From positions 2,480,001 to 2,544,000 of the forward strand of contig JABRWF010000002.1 of assembly GCA_018343915.1 (NCBI GenBank): a DNA stretch of 64,000 bases, written 5' to 3'. This stretch comes from Agroathelia rolfsii. Its lineage: Eukaryota; Basidiomycota; Agaricomycetes; Amylocorticiales; Amylocorticiaceae. Each line of letters begins with the position of its first letter. The stretch's first letter is position 1. Below are positions 21,769 through 33,859 of this stretch, in pieces. The notes beneath the pieces were generated by a model. It ran no database searches, was not told where the DNA came from, and was given only the letters and a program-made list of their open reading frames with translations. Made by a program: the position numbers and the translations under genes.

Positions 21769-22584
21769 CTCTCGTTCTACACCTTGCTCTTTTGAACCAC
21801 TTATGGCCTATCTGTATTTCCTGTGCTAGGTCGGCATTGGATTCTTGTATGACTATCCTCCTCTGTAATCCTCGATAACCACTACATCAGTTCTTAGTTT
21901 TTGATGAACAATGACACGATTTCCATTATTCCTTCTTGACGAAGCACGTTCCGCCGATAGCAGAATAAGAACCCATTTCGATTCGGAAGACTAAATTATT
22001 TTAGGGAAAACACAGCCCCTCAAGTCATAGTAACATGCTGCTATTCTGATTGGAATTCAGGCTTTGGATCACTAATGTAGATAAGTTAAGTTTTTAGATC
22101 TGGGATTATCAAGATAACAGGCCGTTGTGGCGCCTCGCTAGCAACGAACTGTGTGGACTTATCAACTGGACATTATTCGGACCTTTGACATATACGTATA
22201 TGCAAGCGTGCATTGATGACTTGGCTCGAGAATGAGCATATTTGTAATGAGATTACTTAATTAGCAACCATACAGAAAAACCCATGGGGATATTTGGATG
22301 AGTAATTCCCTATCACTGTGTCTGTTACCTCTGCTTCGTCAGTATTCATTAATAATCGTGAATGATTAAGACTCGAGATACTGCAACCCATACAGACCGA
22401 GAATATGTTTGATTACTCACGTTAGCACTGGCTTTCTAGGTACCATCCAGCTACCTTGGATCTATGAAAGGGATGTGTATAAAAGGGTGTTTGGATTGGA
22501 GTAAATACCCAAACCACGCAGCACACTCACAACCACACCCACAACCCAATTTCATCCAAATTGTTCTTATATTACTCACTAAAG
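21769..22584. other. Intergenic region, SDR promoter
   Basis: About 815 bp, AT-rich, between the NPC2-like stop and the SDR start. Apart from the TATA box near its right end no gene or repeat was recognised. Confidence 0.4.
22478..22485 (+). promoter_or_regulatory. TATA box of the SDR gene
   Basis: A consensus TATAAAAG 100 bp upstream of the SDR ATG, followed by a C/A-rich leader (CCACACCCACAACCC) typical of well-expressed fungal genes. Confidence 0.65.
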
Positions 22585-23785
22585 ATGTTTGATTTCCGTG
22601 CATCCACAACTGCTGATCTGACTGGCCAGGTTGCTCTTGTTACTGGTGGCGGCACTGGCATGTACGTCTTTTAGCATAGACAATGCATACATGAACCTTT
22701 GGGACTGACTGCTGTTCAGTGGTCTTTCTATCGCACAAGGTCTTGCAGCCAATGGTGCCAAAGTCTATATTACCGGAAGAAGAAAGCAGGTCCTTGACGA
22801 GGCTGCTAAACTTCCCATCGAAGGCGCCAAGGTCCCATTGCAACCGTAAGTCTCTATCCAATTTTTCGGCTCAAGAAGCATCTCACAATTCACCATATCC
22901 ATAGACTTGTGATGGATGTAAACGACAAGACCTCCATACAAGCCGGTGTGAAAGAAATCGAACATAAAGAGGGAAGGCTCGACTTACTTGTAAACAAGTA
23001 AGTTCCCAATAATCCTAGACGTATGACGTTCCAGAATTCACCCCTCTTTTTCAAAAGTGCTGGAATCATGGGTGATGCTACCCGGGCAGCTACTGATCCT
23101 CAGTCGGTGAGCAAGGACGCGAAATCAGTCGGCGAGACATTGTTCGAGGATACTTTTGAAAACTGGTCCGGGATCTTCTCTACCAACATTACCTCAATCT
23201 ATTTCGTTACGGCAGCCTTCCTGGATCTCCTTAGCAGAGGTGCGGCGCAGAAGCCTGTTAACGGTAAATCTCGCGAGACGTCGAGCGTCATCAACATTTC
23301 CAGTATGGTAGGCAGGACTCATCTCTCCTTGAATCGAGTAAGTCTTTCCATACCAAGACGGGGCTGGATCGGATGGTGTTTCTAAATCTCGTAATTAGCA
23401 TGCGTACGTACTCAGCAAAGGAGCTGTTGAACACCTCACAAAAGTCTTGGCGAGTGATTTCGCTCTGCGTGGATTACCCATTCGAGTGAACGCAATCGCT
23501 CCAGGTCCGTTTGCCTCTGGGATGACTGCAAGTCAGGAAGCTCTCGATTCCACAGTGACATCTAAACCCTGGCCAGGTGCGGTCGGCGGTTTCCATATTC
23601 ACCGTGCTGGACTGTGAGTTCCCAGGCTCATTATAAGCCATCCGTTCTGAACTTTGACATCTAACACTCCTTGTAGGCCCAGCGAGATTGCAGCTACAGC
23701 TGTGTACTTGGCATCGCCCGGAGCTGCTTACATGAACGGGCAGAGTCTATCTATTGATGGTGGCTTCGAAGTCCTAAACCCTTAA
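22585..23785 (+). CDS. Short-chain dehydrogenase/reductase
   Basis: Classical SDR of about 300 residues over six exons. The cofactor loop is TGGGTGIG (split by intron 1, which interrupts the Ile codon), followed by GAKVYITGRR, whose Arg pair favours NADP(H). NNAG is split by an intron in the second Asn codon. The catalytic serine lies in INISSMVG and the catalytic Tyr and Lys in YVLSK. The later part reads RVNAIAPGPF and ends YMNGQSLSIDGGFEVLNP, the usual SDR C-terminus. Substrate cannot be inferred; relatives include 3-oxoacyl reductases and fungal rhamnolipid/RhlG-type reductases. It is flanked by unrelated genes. Confidence 0.93.
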
Positions 23786-24218
23786 AGACCATAGGTAGAC
23801 GGATATCAAGTTTTCAAAACATCAGATTTTGTATTATAGTCGCTACTACTGGATGTATTATAATAGCGCACATACTAGAGAATGTACAGCACCTACATCA
23901 CATGTGGTGTTTAGTTTTAGTTTTCTGTTTGGTATTGATCTATCAAGCTACACCATACTACAAGGATAATTATTCCTTCGACACAATTATAGTCGTCAGT
24001 GGCAACTCTGGACACTTTGATTTCATGAGTAGTGACTCCACACTAGTCGTAGATGCGGTACGGTATTGTAAGCCTGAGCAAACAGACCAATGAACGGTCG
24101 ATCCTAAAGCTATAGGTAAGGAAAAGTTAAATTAGGAGGCACCTATCATGAACAACAAAAAATTTGTTCTAAAAAAGACAACAGGGCGATCTCTTCCCTC
24201 AAGCTCGTAAATACAATA
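23786..24218. other. Convergent intergenic region, no gene seen
   Basis: About 430 bp of AT-rich DNA between the stop codons of the SDR and the SLC35F-type transporter; nothing recognised. Confidence 0.4.
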
Positions 24219-25979
24219 TCACTGCCCATCGTCCTCCGAATCTCTACCATCCTCTTCGTCATGCAGTGCCTCCCTTGCAACAGCGCCGCTGCCCCCATTC
24301 AAAGCTGCTTCGGCTTCAACGAGTTTCGAATCCTCCCATCCAACAGTAACAAAGCTAAACAGGACAAGCACCGCCCCCAGAACAACGATGGTCGCCGCCG
24401 GCCGGCCCAACAAGAAATCCCCCAAGACAGCGAGGGGTATCGTCAAGCTGAGACCAACAGTGACGACCAGAGGGGTTGTCTTGAGCATAGCAAGGACGTA
24501 TATGAAGTCGCTCGAAAGCGTGATGCTCATCTATACCATTGAACAGGCATAAATTGAGTGATTTGCATGTAGTGAATTATTTGGGATTCATATAATATGC
24601 TCACGTTAATAAGTAACGATGAAACTGCCCTAGCATTTGTTGGTAGCTCAAAGCGTTCAATGTTCATCACGTGCAACAAGAAACCGATGGGTAGACCAGC
24701 GATGATGTTGATTAACCCAACAAAACCGAAGAAAAGCTGCATATTGATACGCGACTCATCCTTGATACGAACTTTGAGAAGGATAACATAGAGTGCGTAG
24801 AACAACGCCGACAGAAGAGCTAGGAAGTCTCCTAGGACGGGCTTCGATGCCTGGGCCGCAACGATGGTATCAGTAGACATAGTGTCGGATGAGGAGTCGG
24901 ATAATGTGACGAGCAGGACTCCAGTGAAACTAGTCCAATACAAAGGTTAAAACAAATATTCCTCTGGGAAAGTAGATCACAGAGCAACAAACCTGGTGAA
25001 CACAGCAGCAATTTTACTGATAGTGAGAATTTCTACCCGAAATATGCGACCTATGGCCAATGTGAAGAAGCCTGTTGAAAGGCAAGTATATTCATGTTAG
25101 GTTAGTCCTATCACTTTCATCTTTGAATGAACATACCGCTCATGCTTGATAAAATTGTAGCGCTAGCAACGCTCGTGTAGTCCAACGAAGCATTCACAGA
25201 CCAATTGGCAATAAACCAGAAGATACAGAAGATAGATGCTAGCTTGGCTGTCTCCTCGAATGTTAAAGGTTGAAGCGTCTCATTGGGTGCATGAGCAGCA
25301 TGCTGTGATGATACGATTGGGTTGTCAGAATTCATTGACAACAGCGTTGGTGTATATACATGCCTGTGAAGAATGCGGAGCCGCATTAGGATCCAGAGAA
25401 ACAGGCTCATATCCTCTCGCGTCCCTTAAGGATGGTACTAATAAGATGACATGACATGAATGAGGCAGGCACGGTCTCACCTACCACGCCATATCGGACC
25501 ATCATCGTTTGTTCGTCCTCTATACTTTCGGTATAGTCGCTTTAAAAATACAGGCACGAGATATAGGGAAAAAGACGCAGTGTTCAAATAGGTTACTCTG
25601 TACAATCATGATGATGAGCAATAAGCCTGGAGTCAGTTCTATGCTTCATCAAGGAAGATAACGAGCGGACGACAGCAACGCACAAGAATGGCTTCGCATA
25701 TCCGCCAACATATAGGTCCTGTAAGCAGAATAAGAAGTTGCACACACACAGAAGTGGAACAAGGTAAGCAATTCATACTTGAGTCAGGAAGTTCGACGAT
25801 GTCCAGAGCAGGACGACGACCAGAAGCAGCGCAATTCCAATCCCGTAATTCTTCTTGCTGCCGTGAGATTGCGCGGCAAGTGAGCGGATACGTGAACGTG
25901 ATTGAGAGCGCTCCATAGACACCATTTCGATGTTCTCAGAACGACTTGTATCCGGAGAGACTTGGGGCACACGCTGCAT
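24219..25979 (-). CDS. SLC35F-type (DMT superfamily) membrane transporter
   Basis: A multi-exon gene encoding a ten-helix EamA/DMT-type carrier like yeast YML018C/Thi74 and animal SLC35F5. The N-terminus is cytoplasmic and Ser/Arg-rich, then NYGIGIALLLVVVLLWTSSNFLTQ. Next come YAKPFL and VTYLNTASFSLYLVPVFLKR, a family signature, reached through two short introns. After a variable loop come LASIFCIFWFIANWSVNASL, TSVASATILSSMSG and GDFLALLSALFYALYVILLK. The last exon has PLVVTVGLSLTIPLAVLGDFL and an acidic tail. Relatives localise to vacuole or Golgi membranes; the substrate is unproven (thiamine and nucleotide sugars have been proposed for relatives). Start is the first ATG in frame at 25979. 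Confidence 0.88.
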
Positions 25980-26311
25980 GCGCTACCATACCAGTTGTGT
26001 CCTAAAATGAAAAGATGGCGACAAAGTGGCGTCTTCGCAGGCCCATTTGAACTTGCTGGGCACTGCCTTGTCGCAACATACCAAAATACTACTGTAACCA
26101 AAGATACTGATTGATTGCCATGGATAAGTTATAATTTGTACATTCTCATAAAACCAATATTTGGATTGAAACGGCTAAACTAACATTCGTGGCAGAAGGG
26201 TGACGCAGTAAAAGGAGGGGGTATTCTGGTATGTAGTACTAATGATAAGTTAAGCTATTTCTTGCAGACAAGTTGACGATTATATGCGACTGGTAAGACT
26301 TTGGACCATGG
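25980..26311. other. Intergenic region, transporter promoter
   Basis: About 330 bp upstream of the transporter and downstream of the next minus-strand gene. No open frame or motif of note. Confidence 0.35.
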
Positions 26312-27907
26312 CTAATGGCGATGTCGAGCCCGGCCCTCGGGTATTTGATACTTGACCTTTTCCACTATCCGGAAGAGACTAATGACCAGATTCGCACAAT
26401 ACATGAGTAGTCCCACGAAGACGAGGATGATGAGAGCAAGTTGGTCGTCGCATATCACAGATCTGGCCTCATCGATTGATGAGGGTAGTGGACTCGCAGG
26501 CCGTGGTATGTTGGTATACCAGCTTTCATGTGAATATGCCGCGCAAGGGAGTAAGGAAGTGAAGAAATTGTCGAAACATAATGAAAGTGCCGCAGACCAG
26601 GCGCATATGAACAACACCTCGACGAGTGTTGATAGCAATTTAGATGAGGTGCGCCATAGCCCTAATGGTCGACCAAAGTATTCAATCTGGAGAGGCCGCG
26701 TGTTCCGAGTTAGGTTTAATTAATGTTCGAGGCTGCTCGGTTACTTACGTATATGGCAATGATGACATGAACCAAAGTTAATGGCGCAAAGATAATGACC
26801 AGAGAGCTGATGGTGAGGCGGTCACCAACATTTATATCCATCGATAGAGGATAGCACACTTACGGGGAACTGCCAATAGCGCCTTTTACGCCATTGCGTC
26901 TTTCGTGTATCCCAATCCTGATAGCAATGGCTAATGCAGCTGTTGTGAAAACGATGTTAACAAAACGAAAAAGCTGGAGGATATGTTCAGCACTGGTTTG
27001 AGAGAGAGAGAACAGAGTCGCTCATACCAAAGGAACGTAAGGATTTGTAAGGATGCAAGTGCGCAGCTTCTTCTTTCTCTTCTTCCACGGGTCCAAATCT
27101 TCTTTAGAAGATCCCCGTCCATTTGGTATGTTTCCATCATGAAGTATATCAGGCTCCCCATCTTCATCAGAATCGACTCTTATGCGAGGTGTCCAGGGAG
27201 TGTCCCAGCCTGGAGTTTGACTGTGCTGAATGGTATAAGGATCACGTTCTGGGATGGGTATTTGCATATTCCATGGAGATGTCCTGGTGCGTGCCAAAGG
27301 CGGCACACGTCCCGAGCTCTGGATGAAAGGAGCCCCATCTTCGTCAATTGCATCGAAGGTGCCTTTCGATCGTGAACGGTCTTTGTCTCGGCGGCTAGCA
27401 ACAGAAGGAGGCACCATCCACGACCGGGAACGAGTGGGAATCCCAAAGCGTTTCTTCTCCTTCATCTGAGAAAGATCTTCATCGGAGTCTGACAACATTT
27501 TTGAAGGACGCTCTGCACCCCTTGGGGCAGCAAATGCCCACCAACGCGAGCCACTGGGAATCCTGTCAGTCGTCCCAAATGAGGGGCGGTTTGTGGTCGT
27601 GCCCCCTGCTGAAGGATTGAAATAAGATACAGCACGATTCGCAGGAGCTTCCTCTGGGCTCGGTGGCTCATCGCGGGCCCAAGCTGCAAAGAAGAAGACG
27701 TCTTCAGCGATTATCCGAATGGGGAAGTCGCACAAGGCTCGTACGTGGAGAAGTGACGACAGTTTTGATTGTGGATGGACCCGGCTGGCTGCGAGAGCCC
27801 TGTGTGCTGCGAGAGGCTACTGTGGTCGCTGGACTTTGCATGGCCGAACAGAGGGACGATTGAGCAAAGGAGAGGAAGAAAAAGATCGGACCTTACGAGG
27901 CGGACAT
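26312..27907 (-). CDS. Membrane protein with long disordered N-terminal region (unknown function)
   Basis: Five exons. A tiny 11-nt first exon (27897-27907, MSAS split in its last Ser codon) is joined by a 97-nt intron (27800-27896) to ALAASRVHPQSKLSS. Near residues 30-45 is a short hydrophobic stretch (IRIIAEDVFFFAAW). About 200 residues of Ser/Pro/Arg/Asp-rich disorder follow, with SDSDEDLSQ and RVDSDEDGEPD resembling casein kinase II sites. Later exons hold membrane segments: FVNIVFTTAALAIAI, LVIIFAPLTLVHVIIAIY, VEVLFICAWSAALSLCF and LALIILVFVGLLMYCANLVI, ending in a short basic tail. The four-helix arrangement with a lumenal loop resembles MARVEL-type fungal proteins. No function is assigned. 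Confidence 0.75.
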
Positions 27908-28091
27908 CGCAGCAGTGAACCAGTTCGATGAGCGCAGTGGCGGAACGGAACCAGCCGCTGAAGCACTGACGTACCTGTTATTACGTATTGCAGATCACCG
28001 CCACCCATCGCAGCCACCTACATAGCACATAGCATTCCATTCTTGTCTATTACTGATACAAAGTACTATACCCAGCCCATCTAGTAGTATT
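27908..28091. promoter_or_regulatory. Bidirectional promoter region, membrane protein / NIP30
   Basis: Only 184 bp separate two divergent start codons, so both promoters and 5' leaders must overlap or abut here. Confidence 0.5.
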
Positions 28092-29116
28092 ATGGACGAC
28101 TCCGCCTCAATTCCATCCATATCCACTGGCCAGGTCGGCTCTCGTTTCGTCTCACAGGAGGAGATCGATACCGCAAAACAGAGAAGAGAAGAGCAATGGC
28201 GAGCGGCTTATGCAAGGCACGTCCACCGTGCAACGTGCATCAATCATCCCACCGAACTACACAGCTGATACCTGAGTTATCTATGGCAGACTGGGTCAGG
28301 AGCCTCCTCCCCAGCCGGTCGAAGAGGTCTATGACGGCCGGAGTTTGGCAGAAGTATGTCGACGTGTTTATGTAGCCTAACCCCCGGGACACTGACCAGA
28401 CAAGTTCTCTGCCTTCATTGCTTCATAACAGAAATTGGCGGCAAACAGAGTAAACATCGTCTATATATGATCATTGCTGCTCCCGTTTGCTTATCTACAA
28501 AATATAGGCGGCAAAACAAGAAGAATGGGAAGAAAAGACAAAACTTGGTAAGTTGCGGTTCATTGTAGTTATTCTTAAGATGATTGTTGAATGTGTTGTG
28601 CAATACAGCAAACCAGTTCCGCGCTCTAGAAGAAGATGAAATTATGTTCCTGGACTCTGTGCGCGAGAAACAGGAGGCAGAAGAGCGCCAACGCAAGTTG
28701 GTCGACAGCGAGGAGGTCCGGAGCTTCAAAGAGTATGACAGCCTCATCTATCGGCCTATATGGAATTCCACATCTCATCAAAAACGTGTAGAGCCGTAGC
28801 AGCACGAAATGCCAACTCAAACGTCCCATCGAAGGTCTCTTCCCCTGCAACGTCCAAACCAAAGCCTGCAGCACCTACCCAGGTCAAGAAAGACCTGAAG
28901 AAGTCGCTTAAGGGCGTGCTTGTCAAGAAGAAACCCACAAAGGACGCTGCATCTGCCGAAAAGGCAAAAGAAGCGACTGCTTCTCAGACTAAGCCATCTC
29001 CTGCAGCCTCCAGTGAAAAGAGAAAACGTAGCGAAGATGAATCATCAAAGTCTGTATCAGCGGAGTCAGAGGGTGTAGCGGCTAGCTCTGATACGAAGAA
29101 AGCAAAACTCTCGTAG
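28092..29116 (+). CDS. NIP30/FAM192A-like nuclear protein
   Basis: Six exons. The N-terminal NIP30 domain is clear: SRFVSQEEIDTAKQRREEQW, then GQEPPPQP, VYDGRSLAEKLAANR, AAKQEEWEEKTKL, and NQFRALEEDEIMFLDSV, continuing into a charged helix. The C-terminal half is Lys/Ala/Ser-rich with nuclear-localisation-like KKKPTK and EKRKR, and ends DTKKAKLS. The human relative (PIP30/PSME3IP1) binds the proteasome activator PA28-gamma in the nucleus; that function is not proven in fungi. The first intron appears to use a GC donor (GCAAG|GCACGT) to give ARLGQEPPP; a GT-AG alternative one codon later (CAC|GTCC to TCAG|GAG) also keeps the frame, giving ARHEPPP. Confidence 0.88.
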
Positions 29117-29455
29117 CTGTGTTGTGTACTTTATTCCATTTCCGTGTATGTCGATCTTTCTCAGTATTTTGGGTAATCCAATATGTTTATTCAAGAAACA
29201 ATTTCCTAAGAGTAAAGAAGGAGTATTATACAAGATAGTGAATTAAAAATCAAGGTGTTAGACACGCCTAGTTCTTCTATGAGCATAGTGCGAATGTAAA
29301 ATAGTAAGACATGGTCATGTCTTGCAAGTGGACAGTTGGTATGGGTACTACCGAGGTATTTTGGCACTATGAGCTTTAGCTAAAGACTCGGACCTACAAA
29401 AAACAATCATATTGTATAAAACAAGGAGTTTGCGCCTGATTGATAAACAAATCCT

Positions 29456-30104
29456 CTACGTTTGAATGCATGAGCGATTACATGTATCTCGAAGCATGAT
29501 GACCAGTGTTGAACGTACGGCGGAAGAGAAAGATTTTTTTCTCTCGTTGGATTGGATAATGGCCTCGCCATTGAAGCTTTTACATCCATCCACGTCGTTG
29601 ACTATGACGAATTCAGAGTCCTCTATGTCATCGGGCTGATAGCAATGGTAGTAGGTAACAGAAAGAATTAGTGTCGAGCTCATTCGATGTCCAATAGGGT
29701 GAACATACAGTAACAAAACTGGCTGTATACGTCGATAATCGCCGAGGGTCTATTCTTTTTCTTTTCTGACATTTCCATCATGAGAAACTCACATATTTTC
29801 TTGCTGATGACATTCAGAACATAGACATACCATTACCCAATCATGACCGATGGTAATATTTTGACAATAATCCGTAACAAGTTTGCGGCGCCGAAGATAA
29901 CAGAGCGCAACCTGGTATGCTAACGATCAGAGCGCTCAAGCATTTCCTTCCGCCTATAACGCATACCGTGCCATCGTCATTATATGGCGATGCAAGTGAT
30001 GGCAGTGGGGAAGCATCCAGCTTCAACTCGGGAAACACGTCTTCATTTGACGCAGTAGCAAGGACATATGTGAAAGATGGGTAAGGAGAGACAGGTCTAG
30101 CCAT
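29456..30104 (-). CDS. Putative lineage-specific protein
   Basis: Not recognised. A first exon MARPVSPYPSFTYVLATAS ends at ACG before a 55-nt intron (29912-29966, donor GTATGC, acceptor CCAG), continuing in phase as VALCYLRRRKLVTDYCQNIT. A second possible intron (donor GTATGT, acceptor GAATAG) leads in phase to an 86-codon stretch beginning TLGDYRRIQPVLLLYVHP and ending NRSCIQT at 29456. A TATATATG element lies on the minus strand near 30212-30219, about 110 bp upstream of the ATG. The total is about 180-200 residues without signal peptide or obvious helix pattern. In-phase splice sites and the TATA element support a gene, but the absence of any family makes it uncertain. Confidence 0.42.
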
Positions 30105-32014
30105 GAAAGCAAAGAAAGTAGAAAAATACAAAAACCGAAGAAAAGAGTGGAAAGAGAGAAAAGCAGACGCAAGAGGGACTCTGCAGCAGGAAATCCTGTA
30201 GACGACAGGTCATATATACGAGGCCGGGCACCGGGCTTTAGCTAGATTCAGGGCGAGAGATTCTTTGAATCCATTATGTCAATAATAGCCAATCTATCCT
30301 TTTAACAGGACTACGGAAATACACCCAAAGTTGTATCCGTTTCATGGTGGCAACTTTCCTGTCGATACAAAGTTTCTCCCGGAAATCATTCAATCAAACC
30401 TCTCCTTGGATACAGTTTCTGCCGACTTGTTGTGGTTTACCCGTTTCTCAAATAATAATTCGACCGAGAAAAGATTCATGAAGAGCAAGGGCGCTGATGC
30501 CGCATGTGTGCGACTCTCCACACAATCGCCATAAGTGGGTTGCAAGCGCCCACAAGACTGCAACATGCGGCTGATTTCCAGAGTTTCTGTCGCCTGAATA
30601 TACAAGACCGGTGAGTCATTTACCCCTAAATTGGTGCCTACTGAATCAAAAGGTTTTCTTGCCATGGTCTTCCGTATTCAGCGAACAATGAAGGGCTAGC
30701 AAGATCTGCCGTCGGCCGCATCACATGTCGGGCGTCGGTGTACGGTGCGTGACAGTCACTCCCGCCATCTCGTGGCGCGGCGTGGATCCCGCTCGAATGA
30801 CTTGAAGACTAAGACTGATATGAAATGAACCTGGAAAAGCTTTCTCTCAGCCGCTGGTCGGCTTCGTGAAAATGTCTATATTTTCTATCAATACTTTTTT
30901 TTTTATGTGACCAAATATCTCGACCAAAGTTGAACGTTGGACGCCGAGTGCTGAGCGATGGACGATAATTCTCAAGAATGAATGCACAACAGCCTACATC
31001 GAGGGTCGTGATTCAAACCCGACTGGCTAACCGCCCAACGTATAGTCTATTCTATAGCCTGAGAATGGCTTTAATAGATCCAAGGCGACGAAAACTTGCG
31101 GGCTGTATGATTGGCTTGATGGAATCCCTTGGTCTGTTGTTATGTAACGTAAGTCAGCTTCGAGAATCTCGAATTTGAAGGGTGCACTACATGCCTTCTT
31201 CAATCTCTATGAATCTATATTGGGTGACGACTGAGGAATCCCTGAAGCGTTGGGATAGTATTTTCATTTTCGCCGTCAATGAACGCGACCATACTTACTG
31301 GAGGATGGGGAGTGTTGAGGATTCGAACTCGCCTAGATCACGAAGAAGACGCAGGGAGTATACATTTTGGAGAAAAGGTGAGTCCCGTTTTGAAGAAACG
31401 TCGCTATCAGAATCAGATCTATGCGAATCATTAACGTTGCATTAACATGCAGCAGGCAAGTGCAACTGAATGAGTTTTGTGGTGACTGGTCAGATAGCTA
31501 TGACGTTTTGCACTGAAAGACACCGGCTGAAATCGTGGCTTCAATCGCATTCATGGAGCCATGTGAGAGTAAGAAGCCATAGGGGTTTTTCCCTTTATAC
31601 AAGTAAGAAAACAAGAAGCGGATTGTCTCTACCCTTCGGTGAAACTTCGTAGGCTGACGATCGGCTAGCCACTTTCGACGCGCGTTTGTGAACTTCAAGC
31701 TACCTAGTTAGCCAATTGAACGATTCGGATGACATTGTACTAAGCCTGACTGACTGAAGCTGAAAAAGAATGAGTCAAGTCTATACACTACAACAAGAAC
31801 AACTGGATACTGTGTTCATATTCAATGACGAAATGGAACGTGATGTAATAAAATACAAAATGAAAAAGTTCTACGACTACTGATCCAAATAGGCAGGAGG
31901 TTGTGAAATGTCAGTGTTAAAACGGACAGTATGAACCATGCATTAGATACGTCTGGTCTACTCTCCCCTTGTACAATGGCCTCGCATTTGCTAGATAGTA
32001 CGCAATGACGAATG
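30105..32014. other. Gene-poor 1.9 kb region
   Basis: Short open frames occur (30390-30665 minus, 31182-31445 plus) but none has motifs or spliced extensions. A GC-rich patch lies at about 30705-30790 within otherwise AT-rich DNA. No transposon termini were recognised. Confidence 0.4.
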
Positions 32015-33580
32015 TCACTTTCGAACTGCGGGACTAGGCGTCCACCTCACTCTCGACAAGTCCGTGTCTCCCTTATGAGATCTTTCCCAAGCTGCCTTCT
32101 TCTCCATCGCTTCAGCCCGTCTCACGCCCATGGTTGTCCTATCAAGAAGCCGTTTAGCCGCAGGAGTAAGGTTACCTGCAGCTGCTACACGACGTGGTGT
32201 ACCGTCTGGAGGGCCCATGGACCCTTTCATGGTACTCCGAGGTGTAGCACCCGAAAACTGCATTGCTTTCTGTTTTAGAGATTTAGAAGCTTTGTTTGAT
32301 AGCTGGTGTGATATTCGCTCCCGTGAAGTAGGAGGAGCAATGTGGAAAGTAGTATTTGGCTCAGGAATATCATCATCGCCCGAAGAAAGAATACGCGGTG
32401 TTGCAGCGAGAGTACCCATGGTCATTAGCTGTTTGACGGCGTCCGGTCCCAATTCCGCAGGTGTAGGTGAAGGCAAAGCGGGTATGAGAGGGAATGTAGA
32501 GCGACTATTTGGTGATCGTGGTCGGTACGGAGTGCCGGCTATGGCAGCATTAATACGACTATGTGTTGGACTCGGAGGTTCAGACGCTACGGCACGAGAT
32601 GATTCGCCCTCTTGTGAGGGAAGTCGTGTACTAGCATGTGTAATGAATTTCGGATCCGGTTTGGTAGACGTGGGAGCGGGACCATAAGGGGATACATCAG
32701 CTCCAGGAGAGAACATCAAGTTGTTTCGTGTCTAGAAATATGATAAGAGGCCAGTCTGAGGTCGAAAAGAGAAAGAAAAAAAGTTTCTTACTCTGAACTT
32801 CCATCCATCAACACCAGCTGGGCGTGTATCTTTCTTGGGCGCCATAACGTCTTGAGGTGCTTCATTCTGACCGTTTTTTTCTTTGCTGGCAATTGCGACA
32901 GCCTTTTCTTCATCTCTAGAGCCTTCTGATGCACTCCCTTCTCCTTGTGTGAGCAAGCCTACTGGAGTTGGCATCTCGATCCTAAATGCACCCCGTACTC
33001 CCGTGGCTGGTGGAGCCTCGATCAGCATCCTCTCCCTGCCCTCAATCATTCTATCCCTCTGAGCCTCTACCCTTCGCTGAGCCTCCCATGCCCACCCATA
33101 TTTTTCCTTCCTCGACCTATTCTCGTCATCGAGGATCTGGGTAAAACTCGCGTTGTCCTCCGAAGTATACTTGGCTTGGAAATTATCCAAACTGAGCGAT
33201 GTGTCATAGCGTGGGCGCTTGCTTGGTCCCTCGCCTCTGTTATCCGACTCGTGCGCTCGTATGGGTGTTTCGGACGGTTCAAAAGCGTAAGGGGTTTGAC
33301 CAGGAGTTTGGTCTACTTGTCGCCTGCGTGATGGTGTGGCCCCACGGACACTGACATCATAAAGTCGACGGACAGAGGCATCTATCAAGGCGGGATCCTG
33401 AGAATTAAGAGCGTCCAAGTACGAATTGGTAGCATCAAGACGGACGAGCGAAGGAAAGAAGTCGCGAGCAATGATTTGAGAGAGTGCTTCTGAGTATTCT
33501 TCTTCCTCGAGGATCGTTTGCCTATTCAGAGAGCGTTCCTGAGGCTTGGATGTTGATGGTGTTGAGGACTCGGAAGACAT
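32015..33580 (-). CDS. ESS2: ESS2/DGCR14-like splicing factor
   Basis: Two exons joined by an intron at 32732-32791. The N-terminus has the Es2 signature: RQTILEEEEYSEALSQIIARDFFPSL, then DALNSQDP. The middle includes YTSEDNASFTQILDDENRSRKEKYGWAW. The second exon begins TRNNLMFSPGAD and ends with the conserved block RLLDRTTMGVRRAEAMEKKAAW and the short tail RWTPSPAVRK. Family members (human DGCR14/ESS2, fission yeast Bis1) are nuclear proteins found in late spliceosomal complexes. The start is the ATG of MSSESSTPS at 33580, the first ATG in the frame. It is head-to-head with ERG24, 279 bp apart. Confidence 0.93.
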
Positions 33581-33859
33581 AGTCACGGTAATGATGATGT
33601 TCTAGTCTTGTTGTCGGAGTACACTGGCACTGCTACGATCAGTTAGTGGGTCGATGCAAACAGCGTGGCTGATGTCATCTTTTGCTTCCGTCGCGCGATC
33701 GGTGGCTGCGGTGGCGGTGCAGAGGTAAAAGTGGTTCGCATTGCGTCTAGCAAACAGTGGCAGACCGCAACAATCGTACGAGGGGGTATAGCACTTGGGA
33801 TCATATATCAACTCTGTCGTTTCTAACGAGATCCTGTGCATCCATAAACCCTACTCATC
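33581..33859. promoter_or_regulatory. Bidirectional promoter region, ESS2 / ERG24
   Basis: A 279 bp gap between divergent start codons. ERG24 genes are commonly sterol-regulated in fungi, but no clear SRE-type site was identified by eye. Confidence 0.5.

Noticed and set aside
30390..30665. 91-codon minus-strand frame starting MARKPFDSVG
   Set aside because: No motif and no in-phase upstream or downstream exon; kept as unassigned.
31000..31045. GTGATTCAAACCCGAC resembling a tRNA T-loop
   Set aside because: The T-stem does not pair over five bases and no other tRNA parts are present.
31310..31350. GATTCGAACTC resembling a tRNA T-arm
   Set aside because: Only a three-pair stem can form and no matching D-arm, anticodon or acceptor stem was found on either strand.
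32130..32687. 185-codon plus-strand open frame
   Set aside because: Antisense shadow of the second ESS2 exon; its composition mirrors that gene and no motif is present.
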